Assembly (NCBI RefSeq): GCF_004121055.1 | Contig: NZ_PYAL01000002.1 | Span: forward strand, 806,001-870,000 | Reading direction: 5' to 3' | Source of the DNA: Achromobacter aloeverae | GTDB lineage: Bacteria; Pseudomonadota; Gammaproteobacteria; Burkholderiales; Burkholderiaceae_B | DNA length: 64,000 bases | In this document: piece by piece, positions 34,665-43,604 of the stretch | Layout of the letters: each line of letters starts with the position of its first letter | Position numbering within the stretch: position 1 is the first letter of the stretch | Position numbers and translations under genes: made by a program | Notes under the pieces: generated by a model | What the model was told of the DNA's origin: nothing | The model's input: only the letters and a program-made list of their open reading frames with translations | Databases searched by the model: none

Positions 34665-36797
34665 GTGGAGTCTTCGACTAGGCAGTCCGACGGCAAGGCG
34701 GCGCAAGGGCTGCGCATCGCCGTCGATATCGGCGGCACGTTCACGGACGGCGTCGCCATCCGCGAATCCGATGGCCGCATCTGGGTGGGCAAGACGTTGA
34801 CCACGCCGGACGATCCGGGCGTGGCCGTGTCCACGGTAATCGCCAGCCTGTTGTCGCAGGCGGACGCCGAGGGCGATGTGCTGGAGGAGGTGGTGCACGG
34901 CACCACGCTGGTGACCAACACCTTGATCGAGCGCAAGGGCGTGGCGACGGCGCTGGTGACCACCCAGGGCATGCGCGACGCGCTCGATATCGGCCGCGAA
35001 TGGCGTTACGACCTGTACGACCTGGAGCTGGCCTTGCCGGAACCGCTCATCGCGGTCGAGCGACGGGTGCAGGCGGACGAGCGCCTGGGCGCGGCGGGGC
35101 AGGTGCTGACGCCGTTGACCAGGCAGGAGCTGGACCGCATCGCCCACGCCGTGCGCGCGCTGGACGTGCCGTCCGTGGCGGTGTCCCTGCTGCATTCCTA
35201 CATCAACGACGAACATGAACGCGCCATCGGCGCCCACCTGCAAGAGGCCTTGCCCGGCGTGGAGGTGTCGCTGTCCTCGGATATGGCGCGCGAACTCAAG
35301 GAGTTCGAGCGGACCTCGACCGTCGCCGCCAATGCCTACGTCAAGCCCATCGTGGCGGACTACCTGCGCCAGCTGGGCACGCGCATCGATGCCGTGCATC
35401 CTGGAATACCCTTGCGCATCATGGTCTCCAGCGGCGGCTTCACGTCGGCGCGGGCGGCCGCGCATACGCCGATTTTCCTGCTGGAGTCGGGGCCGGCCGC
35501 CGGCGTGCTGTCGGCCTTGAATACAGCGCGCGCGCAGGGACTGCGCCAGGTCCTGGCCTTCGACATGGGCGGCACGACGGCCAAGGCCTGCGCCGTCACC
35601 GAGGGCGAGCCGCCGATCGCCTACAGTTTCGAGTGCGCGCGGGTGCATCGCTTCAAGCGCGGGTCCGGGCTACCCATCCTGATTCCCAGCATCGACCTGA
35701 TCGAGATCGGCGCCGGCGGCGGCTCCATCGCGCATGTCAACCGCCTGGGCCTGCTCAATATCGGTCCGGAGTCGTCCGGCTCGGTGCCTGGCCCCGCCTG
35801 CTACGGCAATGGCGGCACCGACGTCACGGTCACCGATGCGGACCTGGTCCTGGGCTACCTGAACCCGGACAACTTCCTGGGCGGCGAGATGCGCCTGCGC
35901 AAGGACCTGGCCCTGGAAGGCATGCAGCGCCTGGCCGACCAGCTGGGCATGGCGCCCCTGGAAGTCGCATGGGGCATCCACGACATGGTCAACGAGAACA
36001 TGGCCAGCGCAGCGCGCATCCACATCGCCGAGAAAGGGCACGACCCGCGCGATTTCACCTTCGTCGCCACGGGCGGCGCGGGACCGGTGCATGCGGCCGA
36101 GGTGGCGCGCAAGCTGCGCATCCCGCGCCTGCTGGCGTCGATCGCGGCGGGCGCCGGGTCCTGCCTGGGCATGCTGGCCGCGCCGGCGCGCGCGGACCGC
36201 AGCTGGTCGCAGCCCGCCTTGCTGGGCGAGATCGACTGGGGCGACGTCAATGCGCGCCTGGCGGACCTGCGTGCCGACGCACAGGATGAACTGCTGGCTT
36301 CGGGCGCCGACGCCGGCAGCCTGTCCTGGACCATAGGCGCGGAGATGCGCTACTACGGCCAGGGCGACAACGTGCCGGTGGCGCTCGACTGGCGGGAGTT
36401 CGATATCGAGGGCGAGCAGGCCGGCGCCGAAGTCATGCGCGCGGTCTTCGAGCAGCGGTATCGTGAACTCTACGGGCACCTGGTGCCAGGCGCCTTGCCG
36501 CAGGTGCTGACCTGGCGCCTGACGGGGCGCTCCGTCGTCGGCGCGCGTCGCTTCTCCTGGGGCGGCGCGCGCGACGGCGGCGGCGTCGCGCCGCGGCAGC
36601 GCGACATCTATCTACCCTTGCAACGCGGCTTCCGCGCCGTGAACGTCCACGAGCGTTACGCGCTGCCGCCGGGCACCCGCCTGCAAGGGCCGCTGGTGCT
36701 CGAAGAACGGGAATCGACGCTGGTCGTGCCTTTCGCGGCGGACGTGGACATCCTGCCCGACCTGACCGTTTCCGTGACCCTCAAGGAGTTCGAATAA
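34665..36797 (+). CDS. hyuA: Hydantoinase/oxoprolinase family protein, subunit A
   Basis: A 710-residue ATP-dependent subunit starting at GTG 34665 with GAGGGA eight bases upstream. The N-terminal Hydant_A_N domain opens with IAVDIGGTFTDGV (phosphate-binding loop of the actin/hexokinase-like fold); HGTTLVTNTLIERKG follows. The second phosphate loop lies in LAFDMGGTTAKA, and GAGGGSIAHV is characteristic of HyuA. The C-terminal domain ends near 705. With HyuB it forms an ATP-dependent amidohydrolase or carboxylase such as N-methylhydantoinase, 5-oxoprolinase or acetophenone carboxylase. The stop codon overlaps the hyuB start by one base. The substrate is unknown. Confidence 0.93.
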   Translation: MESSTRQSDGKAAQGLRIAVDIGGTFTDGVAIRESDGRIWVGKTLTTPDDPGVAVSTVIASLLSQADAEGDVLEEVVHGTTLVTNTLIERKGVATALVTTQGMRDALDIGREWRYDLYDLELALPEPLIAVERRVQADERLGAAGQVLTPLTRQELDRIAHAVRALDVPSVAVSLLHSYINDEHERAIGAHLQEALPGVEVSLSSDMARELKEFERTSTVAANAYVKPIVADYLRQLGTRIDAVHPGIPLRIMVSSGGFTSARAAAHTPIFLLESGPAAGVLSALNTARAQGLRQVLAFDMGGTTAKACAVTEGEPPIAYSFECARVHRFKRGSGLPILIPSIDLIEIGAGGGSIAHVNRLGLLNIGPESSGSVPGPACYGNGGTDVTVTDADLVLGYLNPDNFLGGEMRLRKDLALEGMQRLADQLGMAPLEVAWGIHDMVNENMASAARIHIAEKGHDPRDFTFVATGGAGPVHAAEVARKLRIPRLLASIAAGAGSCLGMLAAPARADRSWSQPALLGEIDWGDVNARLADLRADAQDELLASGADAGSLSWTIGAEMRYYGQGDNVPVALDWREFDIEGEQAGAEVMRAVFEQRYRELYGHLVPGALPQVLTWRLTGRSVVGARRFSWGGARDGGGVAPRQRDIYLPLQRGFRAVNVHERYALPPGTRLQGPLVLEERESTLVVPFAADVDILPDLTVSVTLKEFE

Positions 36798-38365
36798 TGC
36801 AAACCGTTGCGGACCCCGGCGCCTCGGTGGCGTCCCGTTTCGACCCCATCGAGCTGGAGATCCTCTGGCGCCGTCTCATCAGCATCGTGGACGAGGCCTC
36901 CACCGCTTTCGTGCGCACCTGCTTTTCCACGCTGGTGCGGGACGCCAACGACTTCGCCGTGGTGCTGACCGACGCCCAGGGCCGGTCGCTGGCGCAGTCG
37001 ACCATGAGCATCCCTTCCTTCATCGGCAGCCTGCCGGCCACGGTGAAGCATTTCCTCAAGAAGTACCCGGCCGAGACGCTGCGGCCCGGCGACGTGCTGG
37101 TGACCAACGATCCGTGGATGGGCACGGGTCACATTCATGACGTCAACACCGTCATGCCCATCTTCTTTCGGGGCCGCCTGGTGGCCTTCGCGGCCCTGGT
37201 GTCGCACCTGCCCGATATCGGTGGCCGGTTGCGCAGCAACGCCAACCGCGAGATCTACGAGGAGGGCTTGCAGATTCCCATGCTCAAGCTCATGGACCAG
37301 GGCCGCGTCAACGAGACGCTGGTGGACATGATCCGCCAGAATATTCGCGTGCCCGAGCAGGGCCTGGGCGACGTCTGGGCGCAGGTCAGCGCCTGCCGCA
37401 TGATGGAGGAGCGGCTGCTGCCCCTGCTGGAGAAGATAGACCTGGACGCGCTGGGCGCGGCCATACGCCGGCGTTCGGAGACGGCCATGCGCGAGGCCAT
37501 CGCCGCCTTGCCCGACGGGGTGTACGAGTCGGAGGTGTTGCATGACGGCTTCGAGGAACCCATCCGCATCCACTGCAAGCTCACCGTGGCGGGCGACGCG
37601 ATAGCCATCGACTACGCCGGTTCCAGTCCGCAGCAGCCGCGCGCGGTGAACGTGGTGCCCATCTACGCCTTCGCCTATTCGGCCTATCCCATCAAGGCCT
37701 TGCTGTGCCCCGAGGTGCCCAACAACGAGGGCGGTTTCCTGCCCATCACCACGCAGGCGCCCCTGGGGTCCATCCTCAATCCGACCTATCCTGCCGCTTC
37801 GGGCGGGCGGGGGGCCATCGGCCACATGCTGTCGCCCGCGATCTTCCTGGCGCTGGCGGACGTCCTGCCGGAGCGTGTGTGGGCGTCGGGGTCGGCCAAT
37901 TCTTCGGTGACCATGTTCGGCCAGTATCGTGGCCGGCCTTTCAACGTCGTCAATTTCATCAATGGCGGGCAGGGCGCGACGGCGGCGCGCGACGGCTACT
38001 CGGCGATTTCCTTCCCCGCCAACCTGGGCAATACGCCGGTGGAAATGATGGAAGCGCTGGCGCCCATCGTCGTGCACAAGCGCGAGATCCGGCGCGGCAG
38101 CGGCGGCGCGGGACAGCATCGCGGCGGCGACGGGCTGACCTTCGAGTTCGAGATCACGCCCGAGGCGTCCAGCGTGGCGACGTCTTTCCTGATGACGCGC
38201 CTGAAGTTCCCGCCGCCGGGCCTGAACGGCGGCGAAGCCGGACAGCGCGGCCGCCTGATGGTGAACGGACAGGAGCTCGATCCCACGGAGCAGCGCATAC
38301 TCAAGCCGGGCGACCGGGTGGTGATGGAAAGCGCGGGCGGAGGGGGATACGGCGCTCGTGGATGA
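36797..38365 (+). CDS. hyuB: Hydantoinase/oxoprolinase family protein, subunit B
   Basis: A 522-residue Hydantoinase_B protein whose ATG shares one base with the hyuA stop (TAATG), giving translational coupling. Family markers: FDPIELEILWRRLISIVDEA at the start, VTNDPWMGTGHIHDVNTVMP, and GGAGQHRGGDGLTFEFEI near the end. Two-subunit separation is the usual bacterial form, in contrast to fused eukaryotic oxoprolinase. It is followed by a MarR regulator on the same strand 149 bases downstream. Confidence 0.93.
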   Translation: MQTVADPGASVASRFDPIELEILWRRLISIVDEASTAFVRTCFSTLVRDANDFAVVLTDAQGRSLAQSTMSIPSFIGSLPATVKHFLKKYPAETLRPGDVLVTNDPWMGTGHIHDVNTVMPIFFRGRLVAFAALVSHLPDIGGRLRSNANREIYEEGLQIPMLKLMDQGRVNETLVDMIRQNIRVPEQGLGDVWAQVSACRMMEERLLPLLEKIDLDALGAAIRRRSETAMREAIAALPDGVYESEVLHDGFEEPIRIHCKLTVAGDAIAIDYAGSSPQQPRAVNVVPIYAFAYSAYPIKALLCPEVPNNEGGFLPITTQAPLGSILNPTYPAASGGRGAIGHMLSPAIFLALADVLPERVWASGSANSSVTMFGQYRGRPFNVVNFINGGQGATAARDGYSAISFPANLGNTPVEMMEALAPIVVHKREIRRGSGGAGQHRGGDGLTFEFEITPEASSVATSFLMTRLKFPPPGLNGGEAGQRGRLMVNGQELDPTEQRILKPGDRVVMESAGGGGYGARG

Positions 38366-38514
38366 GCGGGGTCGCCGGGGATCGGCTTTCTCCGCGCGAG
38401 CGTGCGCCGCGGGCGCCGCGGCCGCCGTGGCCGGGCCCGCCGGCCGGGCCGCGGTGGCGCATGTGCTGCGTGAGACAATGCGGGTCGTGTCATCTATCGT
38501 GGAGACGACCCTAC

Positions 38515-39057
38515 ATGACCAGCGACAAGCCGCCGGTGGCGGCGAAGCGCCGCGTGAAACGGCCGCGGCCCAAGCACCTGAGCGATATGTTTTCCTATCG
38601 CCTCAACCGCCTCGCGTTCATCTCCAGCCGTATTGCCGCGGGCATCAACGAACATCGCTATGGCATAGGCCCGCGCGAATGGCGCATCATGGGCCTGCTC
38701 GGTACGTCGGCGCCCATGGCCTTGAATGCGGTGGCGAAGGAAGCCAACATAGACAAGAGCCAGGCAAGCCGGACCGTCGCGGACATGATAGAGCGGGGCT
38801 TGGTCCGGCGCAGCGCCGACGAGGCGGACGGCCGTGGCATACGGCTGGCCCTCACCGACAAGGGGCGCGCGCTTTTCGATGAGATGTTCCCGGCCGCCAT
38901 CGAGCGCAACGAGGCAGTGCTGTCGGTCTTGACGGGGGAGGAGCGGGACGCGCTGGATGCCATCATGGACAAGCTGACGGCGCACGGGCTGGAGATGATG
39001 AAGTCGCTCAAGGACGAGATGGCCACACGCCGCGGGCGCGGCGCCGGGCCGCGTTAG
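38515..39057 (+). CDS. MarR family transcriptional regulator
   Basis: A 180-residue winged-helix protein starting at ATG 38515 with GGAG ten bases upstream. The N-terminus is basic (KRRVKRPRPKH). The core (about 25-150) contains YGIGPREWRIMGLLG, the recognition helix region NIDKSQASRTVADMIERGL and the wing RRSADEADGRGIRLALT. MarR dimers bind short palindromes and release them on binding aromatic or other small ligands. It is convergent with the CoA-transferase gene; the palindrome GTTGATATTATCAAC upstream of that operon (41338-41352) is a good candidate target. Confidence 0.9.
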   Translation: MTSDKPPVAAKRRVKRPRPKHLSDMFSYRLNRLAFISSRIAAGINEHRYGIGPREWRIMGLLGTSAPMALNAVAKEANIDKSQASRTVADMIERGLVRRSADEADGRGIRLALTDKGRALFDEMFPAAIERNEAVLSVLTGEERDALDAIMDKLTAHGLEMMKSLKDEMATRRGRGAGPR

Positions 39058-39082
39058 GCGCGGGGGCGGGTCCCGGTCGTGG

Positions 39083-40339
39083 TCATGCGTCCGTCCCCTG
39101 TGCCTGGACAGCGGCGCCGTCCGCGATCATGCGGCCTATCGTGGCGTCGTCCAGTCCCAGTTCGCGCAGGATCTCCGTGGTGTGCTCGCCGATGCGCGGC
39201 GCGGGGATACGCAGGGAGGGCTCGAAGCCGGTCATGGAGACGGGCACCTTGATATCCTTGACCCGGCCCTGGGTGGGATGGTCCACCGTGCGCACCAGGC
39301 CGACGTCGACCATGTGAGGGTCGCGCAGCAACGAATCCACGGTGTGGCAGGGCATGGCCGGAATATCGTGTTCCGCCAGCACCCGCACCCAATGCGCCGT
39401 CCCTTGCCTGGCGATTTCTTCAGCACGGACCTGGAAGAACTCCTTGATGTGGTCGATGCGCCCCGGCGCATTGTTGAAGCGCTGGTCCTGCTTCAGGTCC
39501 GGTCGCCCGAAGGCGTCGAACAGGGCCAGCACCTGCGCGTCCGTGTTGGTGGTGATGCAGATGTGGCCGTCCAGGGTCTTCACTGGCCGGGCGTTGGCGT
39601 CGAGCAGGCGCTTGTCGCCACTGCTGCCTATGGCCGGTTCGAAGGTCTCGCCGTAGAGGTGCTCGCTCAGCAGCAAGGACGCATAGCTTTCGAACATGGG
39701 AACTTCGATGTAGCGCGCGCCGGCCTGGCTTTCGCGGGCGAGCAGGGCAACCAGGATGGCGTTGGCGACCATCAAGGCGGCGGTGCGGTCCACCACGACA
39801 TAGGGCACGTAGCGCGGCTCGCCGCCGTCCTGGGCGGCAAACAGGCTGGCCAGGCCCGTCCCGCCTTGCAGGATGGAGTCATAGGCCGGACGTTCGGCGT
39901 ACGGGCCCGACGTGCCAAAGCCCACGATGTTGCAGTAGATCAATTCGGGATTGATGGCCTTGAGCGTATCGAAATCCAATCCCAGCTTACGGACCGCATC
40001 GGTACGCATGTTGTTGACGAACACGTCCGAGCCGCGCAGCAGGTCGTACACCGTCTCGCGGGTGCCCGGCTTCTTGAGGTCCAGCGCGATGCTGCGCTTG
40101 TTGCGGTTCATGTGCATGAACTTGCCCGACATGCCGGGCGTGGGCGAGCGGCCGGATATCCAGCGGATGATGTCTCCGGATGGATGCTCCAGCTTGGTCA
40201 CGGCCGCGCCGTAGTCCGCCAGGACCTGGGTCGCGTAGGGGCCGACGACGGCCGATGTCACGTCCAGGATACGGAAACCCGCAAGCGGGAGCTGGGCAGC
40301 GCCGATGCAATGGCGGGGCGTCGTGAGGGCATGCGTCAT
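39083..40339 (-). CDS. CaiB/BaiF (family III) CoA-transferase
   Basis: A 418-residue enzyme moving CoA between carboxylic acids. The conserved N-terminal region ILDVTSAVVGPYATQVLADY and the nucleotide-fold segment VTKLEHPSGD are present, and the catalytic aspartate is Asp154 in RPAYDSILQGG, matching Asp169 of formyl-CoA transferase. MNRNKRSIALDLKKPG is another family marker. It starts two bases downstream of the Bug gene's stop, so receptor and CoA-transferase form a two-gene operon. The imported carboxylate may be activated by this enzyme; its identity is not known. Confidence 0.93.
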   Translation of the reverse strand: MTHALTTPRHCIGAAQLPLAGFRILDVTSAVVGPYATQVLADYGAAVTKLEHPSGDIIRWISGRSPTPGMSGKFMHMNRNKRSIALDLKKPGTRETVYDLLRGSDVFVNNMRTDAVRKLGLDFDTLKAINPELIYCNIVGFGTSGPYAERPAYDSILQGGTGLASLFAAQDGGEPRYVPYVVVDRTAALMVANAILVALLARESQAGARYIEVPMFESYASLLLSEHLYGETFEPAIGSSGDKRLLDANARPVKTLDGHICITTNTDAQVLALFDAFGRPDLKQDQRFNNAPGRIDHIKEFFQVRAEEIARQGTAHWVRVLAEHDIPAMPCHTVDSLLRDPHMVDVGLVRTVDHPTQGRVKDIKVPVSMTGFEPSLRIPAPRIGEHTTEILRELGLDDATIGRMIADGAAVQAQGTDA

Positions 40340-40341
40340 GG

Positions 40342-41310
40342 CTACTCGGCGGTAATGTGCGCTTTTTCGATCAGCGTCTTGTAGCGTGCGGTTTCGTCGG
40401 CCACCAGGCGGGTCAGGTCTTGCGGCGATCCCGCGAGCGGCTCGTTGCCTGTGGCTTCGAAGGCTTTCACCAGGGCGGGATCGTGCAGCGCGGCGACGAT
40501 GGCGGCGTTGAGACGGTTGACGACGGCGGGGTCCATGTCCCTGGGGCCGAAGATCGCGAACCAGTTGCTCGCCTGGAAGTGCGGCAGCCCGGACTCCATC
40601 AGGGTGGGAACGTCGGGCAGGTCGTGTTCGCGCTTGTCGCCGGTCGTGGCATAGCCCTGGACGGCGCCGCTCTTGACCTGTTGGGTGACCGTGGGTACGG
40701 AGTCGAACAAGAGGTCGATATTGCCGCCCATGATGTCGTTGAGCGCGCCGGCGGTGCCCTTGTAAGGCACGTTACGGATCTTCAAGCCCGTTTCCGCCAG
40801 GAACTGGATGGCGACCAGGTGCGTGTTGGAGCCGATGCCGGCATTGCCGATGGTCAGCTCGTTCGGGCGCTGCCCGGCATATTCGGTCAGGCTCTTCACA
40901 TCGTGCGCCGGCAGTCCCTTGCGGCCCATCAGCACGTACTCGAACCGCGACACCGCGCCGATGGGGGTGAAGTCCTTGACCGCGTCGTAGCCGACGTCCT
41001 TCTGGATGTAGGGATTGATGACGAACGCCGCGGCGCTGCCCAGCAGCAGGGTATAGCCGTCGGGCTTTTCCTTGGCGACGCCGCGCGTGGCCAGCATGCC
41101 GCCCGCGCCAGGCCGGTTCTCGACGACCACGCTCTGGTGCAGTTGCTCCCCCAGGGGCTTGGCAAGGGTCCGTGCCACCAGGTCGCTGCCGCCGCCCGCG
41201 GAAAAGCCGACCACCAGCCGGATCGGCCTGTCGGGGTAGGCATCGGCGTGCGCCGACGCGGCGGCGCAGGATAGCGCGGCGAGCGCCGCGACACGAACCA
41301 GGGTCTTCAT
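40342..41310 (-). CDS. Bug-type (TctC) periplasmic substrate receptor
   Basis: A 322-residue receptor with signal peptide about 1-22 (AASAHA cleavage). Markers: YPDRPIRLVVGFSAGGGSD, VVENRPGAGGMLATRGV and NVPYKGTAGALNDIMGGNID. It is the first gene of an operon with the CaiB-type CoA-transferase, which suggests a carboxylate ligand that is then CoA-activated. A perfect 15-bp palindrome lies 27 bases upstream of the start in an AT-rich promoter region. Confidence 0.93.
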   Translation of the reverse strand: MKTLVRVAALAALSCAAASAHADAYPDRPIRLVVGFSAGGGSDLVARTLAKPLGEQLHQSVVVENRPGAGGMLATRGVAKEKPDGYTLLLGSAAAFVINPYIQKDVGYDAVKDFTPIGAVSRFEYVLMGRKGLPAHDVKSLTEYAGQRPNELTIGNAGIGSNTHLVAIQFLAETGLKIRNVPYKGTAGALNDIMGGNIDLLFDSVPTVTQQVKSGAVQGYATTGDKREHDLPDVPTLMESGLPHFQASNWFAIFGPRDMDPAVVNRLNAAIVAALHDPALVKAFEATGNEPLAGSPQDLTRLVADETARYKTLIEKAHITAE

Positions 41311-41337
41311 CTGTCTCCATCCACGGTTTGTTATTTA

Positions 41338-41352
41338 GTTGATATTATCAAC
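41338..41352. promoter_or_regulatory. 15-bp palindrome, probable operator of the Bug/CoA-transferase operon
   Basis: GTTGATA-T-TATCAAC is a perfect dyad 27 bases upstream of ATG 41310. Outer flanks TTATT and AATAA are also complementary, offset by two bases on one side. Size and symmetry suit a MarR dimer, and a MarR gene lies at 38515-39057. Confidence 0.6.
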
Positions 41353-41383
41353 AATAAGGTGGATTTCGACAACTAGTTTCAGA

Positions 41384-41974
41384 TCAAGCTGGTCCGGCGA
41401 GAAAGGATCGCAAGCGCCGGACGATGGATCGCGGATCGTCTTCCAGGCTGTAATGGCCGGCATCCTGCAATGCATGGATGTCGGCACGCGGATAGATGTC
41501 GCGGAATAGCGGCAGGAAATGCTCGGCCCGCAGCGTCCGGTCCGCCATGCCCCAGATGGCCATGGCGGGCAGGGCGGCGATGGTTTTCCTGGCCGCGGCG
41601 TCGGGGGTCTCCATGCGATGCGCACCGTCCGCGGAACCGCGCGCCCATCCGATGGCGCCGGCGCAATCGGCGGGGGTGGCGAAGCGGGCGCCATAGGCGC
41701 GCAGCCACGTGTCGTCGATCAGGTCGTTGCGCTCGAATCCGTTGAGTTTCAGGGTGCTCAGGATGTTGTAGCCCAGTTCACTCAGCACGTTCTCCAGGCG
41801 GCCCTGCGCCGCTGCCCCAAGGATCCACTGGAACCACGGCGAGGCCTGCGCGTTGCGGGCCAGGCGGTCCGCGAGCTGTTCCTGGCCGAAAGGCGTCGGT
41901 CCGTTGATGCTGACGATGCGCCGGATGCGGTCCGGGTGGTGGTGGAGGTTTGCGGGTGCGGGACGGCGAGTCAC
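41384..41974 (-). pseudogene. Alpha/beta hydrolase, N-terminally truncated relic
   Basis: About 190 residues correspond to only the second half of an alpha/beta hydrolase. HPDRIRRIVSINGP is the strand-helix that normally follows the nucleophile elbow; then come the cap region, IWGMADRTL (acid residue) and DAGHYSLEDDP (catalytic histidine). The HGxP oxyanion segment and the GxSxG nucleophile are missing. The frame runs from GTG 41974, overlapping the stop of the intact MFS gene by four bases, and the homologous part begins about ten codons in. The missing half is not found in other frames of the MFS gene. Most likely a deletion joined the MFS gene to the remaining hydrolase fragment. Confidence 0.75.
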
Positions 41975-43470
41975 TCGTCGCGGCGGAAGGCGGGCCGGGC
42001 GGCCGCGGGCGTCTTGCCGGTCAAGCGGGTCGAAAGCAGGCCGGCGACGATCAACAGGGCTACATTGCAGGCCATGGCGACGGCGTAGGCATGCCTGTAG
42101 CCGGCGGCGCCGGACGGCTGACCGCCAAGGACGCTGTAGAAGACACCGCCGACGATGGCGACGCCCAGCGCGGCGCCGATCTGGAAGGTGGAAATGACGA
42201 TGCCGGAGGCCAGGCCGGCGTGGCGGGGCGGGACATCCCCGATAACCGCCTTGATGACGGAAGGCATCACCAGGCCGTAGCCGATTCCCGCCACGGTCAG
42301 GGCTATTGCCGTTTCGCGCCAGGCGTCCGCTCCTATCGTCAAGATTGACGCGCCGAATCCCAATATCTGGATAAAGAATCCCAGGGTAAGGGCTCGCGTA
42401 CCCAGTTCACGCATCAATCGGGCTGCGCCGAAGGAGGCCAGGAAATAGCCCATGCCGAAAGGCAAGGTGCGCAGGCCCGCGTCCAGGGGCGTCAGGCCGA
42501 GACCGCTTTGCAAGTAGACGGAGAAGGTAAGGTAGAACGCGGACAGCATGTAGTAGAGCAAGGCCATCGCGACACCGATCACATAACGGCGCTGCTTGAA
42601 CAGGCCGAGCTCGACCAGCGGATTGCCGCCCCCGGCCGCCAGGCGGCGCTCGTGGCGAACGAAGGCGGACAGGGCGAGAGGCGTGCTTGCCAGCATGAAC
42701 AGTGTCCAGGCGGACCAACCCGTCTCCCGGCCTTCGATGAGCGGATAGACCAGCAGGCCCAGCGTCAAGGACAGCAGCAGCACTCCGCGCACGTCCAGGC
42801 CCTGCCCGGAATCGCCGGCGGTCGTGGGGAGCAGGCAGGCGCCGCCGATGCTGGCCGCCAATCCTATCGGCACGTTCACGAGGAAGATCGCCTGCCACGC
42901 CAGGCCAAGAGGATGGAGCGTGACCAGCGCGCCGCCAAGGATCTGCCCGGCGATGTTGGCGAGACCGAAAGTCGCGCCATAGAGCGCCAGGGCCTTGCCT
43001 TGTTCCGCGGCGGGAAACAGGGTGCGGATCGATGCGAGCACCTGGGGCGCCATGATGGTCGCGGTGAGGCCCTGCAACATCCGGGACGCGATCAGGGCGG
43101 CAGGGGTGGTGGCCGTCCCACACAGGATGGAGGCAATCGTGAAACCCAGGACGCCGAGCAGAAACATGCGTTTGCGCCCCAGCCAGTCGCCCAGGCGGCC
43201 GCCAGTGATCAAGAACACCGCATAGGTGGCGGCGTAGGCCGAAATGACGAACTGCGTATCGCTGACCGTCGCGCCCAGATCGCGGCGAATTTCCGGCAAG
43301 GCGAGGTTGACGACATTGAAATCCAGGATGGGCAGGAACGCGCCGGTTAGCAGGACGGGCAAGGCCAGCCAACGGCGCGGATGGCCGTCTTGCGGGTAGC
43401 CGGCGGCTGACGGCAACGCATGGGAGGGACGCGGGATGGCGCGCGGGGGATCGAGGCGGGGCATGGTCAT
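41971..43470 (-). CDS. MFS drug-efflux transporter, EmrB/QacA (DHA2) type
   Basis: A 499-residue protein with about 14 predicted membrane helices. Motifs: LDFNVVNLALPEIRRDLG in the first helix, GGRLGDWLGRKRMFLLG (motif A) and the motif C-like GLANIAGQILGGALV. It would expel toxic compounds using the proton gradient. The gene is divergent from a LysR regulator 134 bases away, the common regulator-pump pair. Two possible ATG starts are at 43470 and 43464; neither has a strong ribosome site. Its 3' end is where the hydrolase relic is joined. Confidence 0.92.
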   Translation of the reverse strand: MTMPRLDPPRAIPRPSHALPSAAGYPQDGHPRRWLALPVLLTGAFLPILDFNVVNLALPEIRRDLGATVSDTQFVISAYAATYAVFLITGGRLGDWLGRKRMFLLGVLGFTIASILCGTATTPAALIASRMLQGLTATIMAPQVLASIRTLFPAAEQGKALALYGATFGLANIAGQILGGALVTLHPLGLAWQAIFLVNVPIGLAASIGGACLLPTTAGDSGQGLDVRGVLLLSLTLGLLVYPLIEGRETGWSAWTLFMLASTPLALSAFVRHERRLAAGGGNPLVELGLFKQRRYVIGVAMALLYYMLSAFYLTFSVYLQSGLGLTPLDAGLRTLPFGMGYFLASFGAARLMRELGTRALTLGFFIQILGFGASILTIGADAWRETAIALTVAGIGYGLVMPSVIKAVIGDVPPRHAGLASGIVISTFQIGAALGVAIVGGVFYSVLGGQPSGAAGYRHAYAVAMACNVALLIVAGLLSTRLTGKTPAAARPAFRRDE

Positions 43471-43580
43471 GTGTCGTAGCGCGGTTTTTTCGGCGGAGGC
43501 AGGGCCGGTGGCCTGGATCGGCCATGGCGACGCGAGACACAGTGTGCGGACGCACAGGGATAATGTACAGATATGGTAGA

Positions 43581-43595
43581 TTATTTAAGACATAA
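43581..43595. promoter_or_regulatory. LysR-type T-N11-A box between MFS and LysR genes
   Basis: TTAT-N7-ATAA dyad (T at 43582, A at 43594) in the only AT-rich stretch of the divergent intergenic region, nine bases before ATG 43605. The position suits autorepression of the LysR gene. Confidence 0.4.
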
Positions 43596-43604
43596 CAATT
43601 TTGG

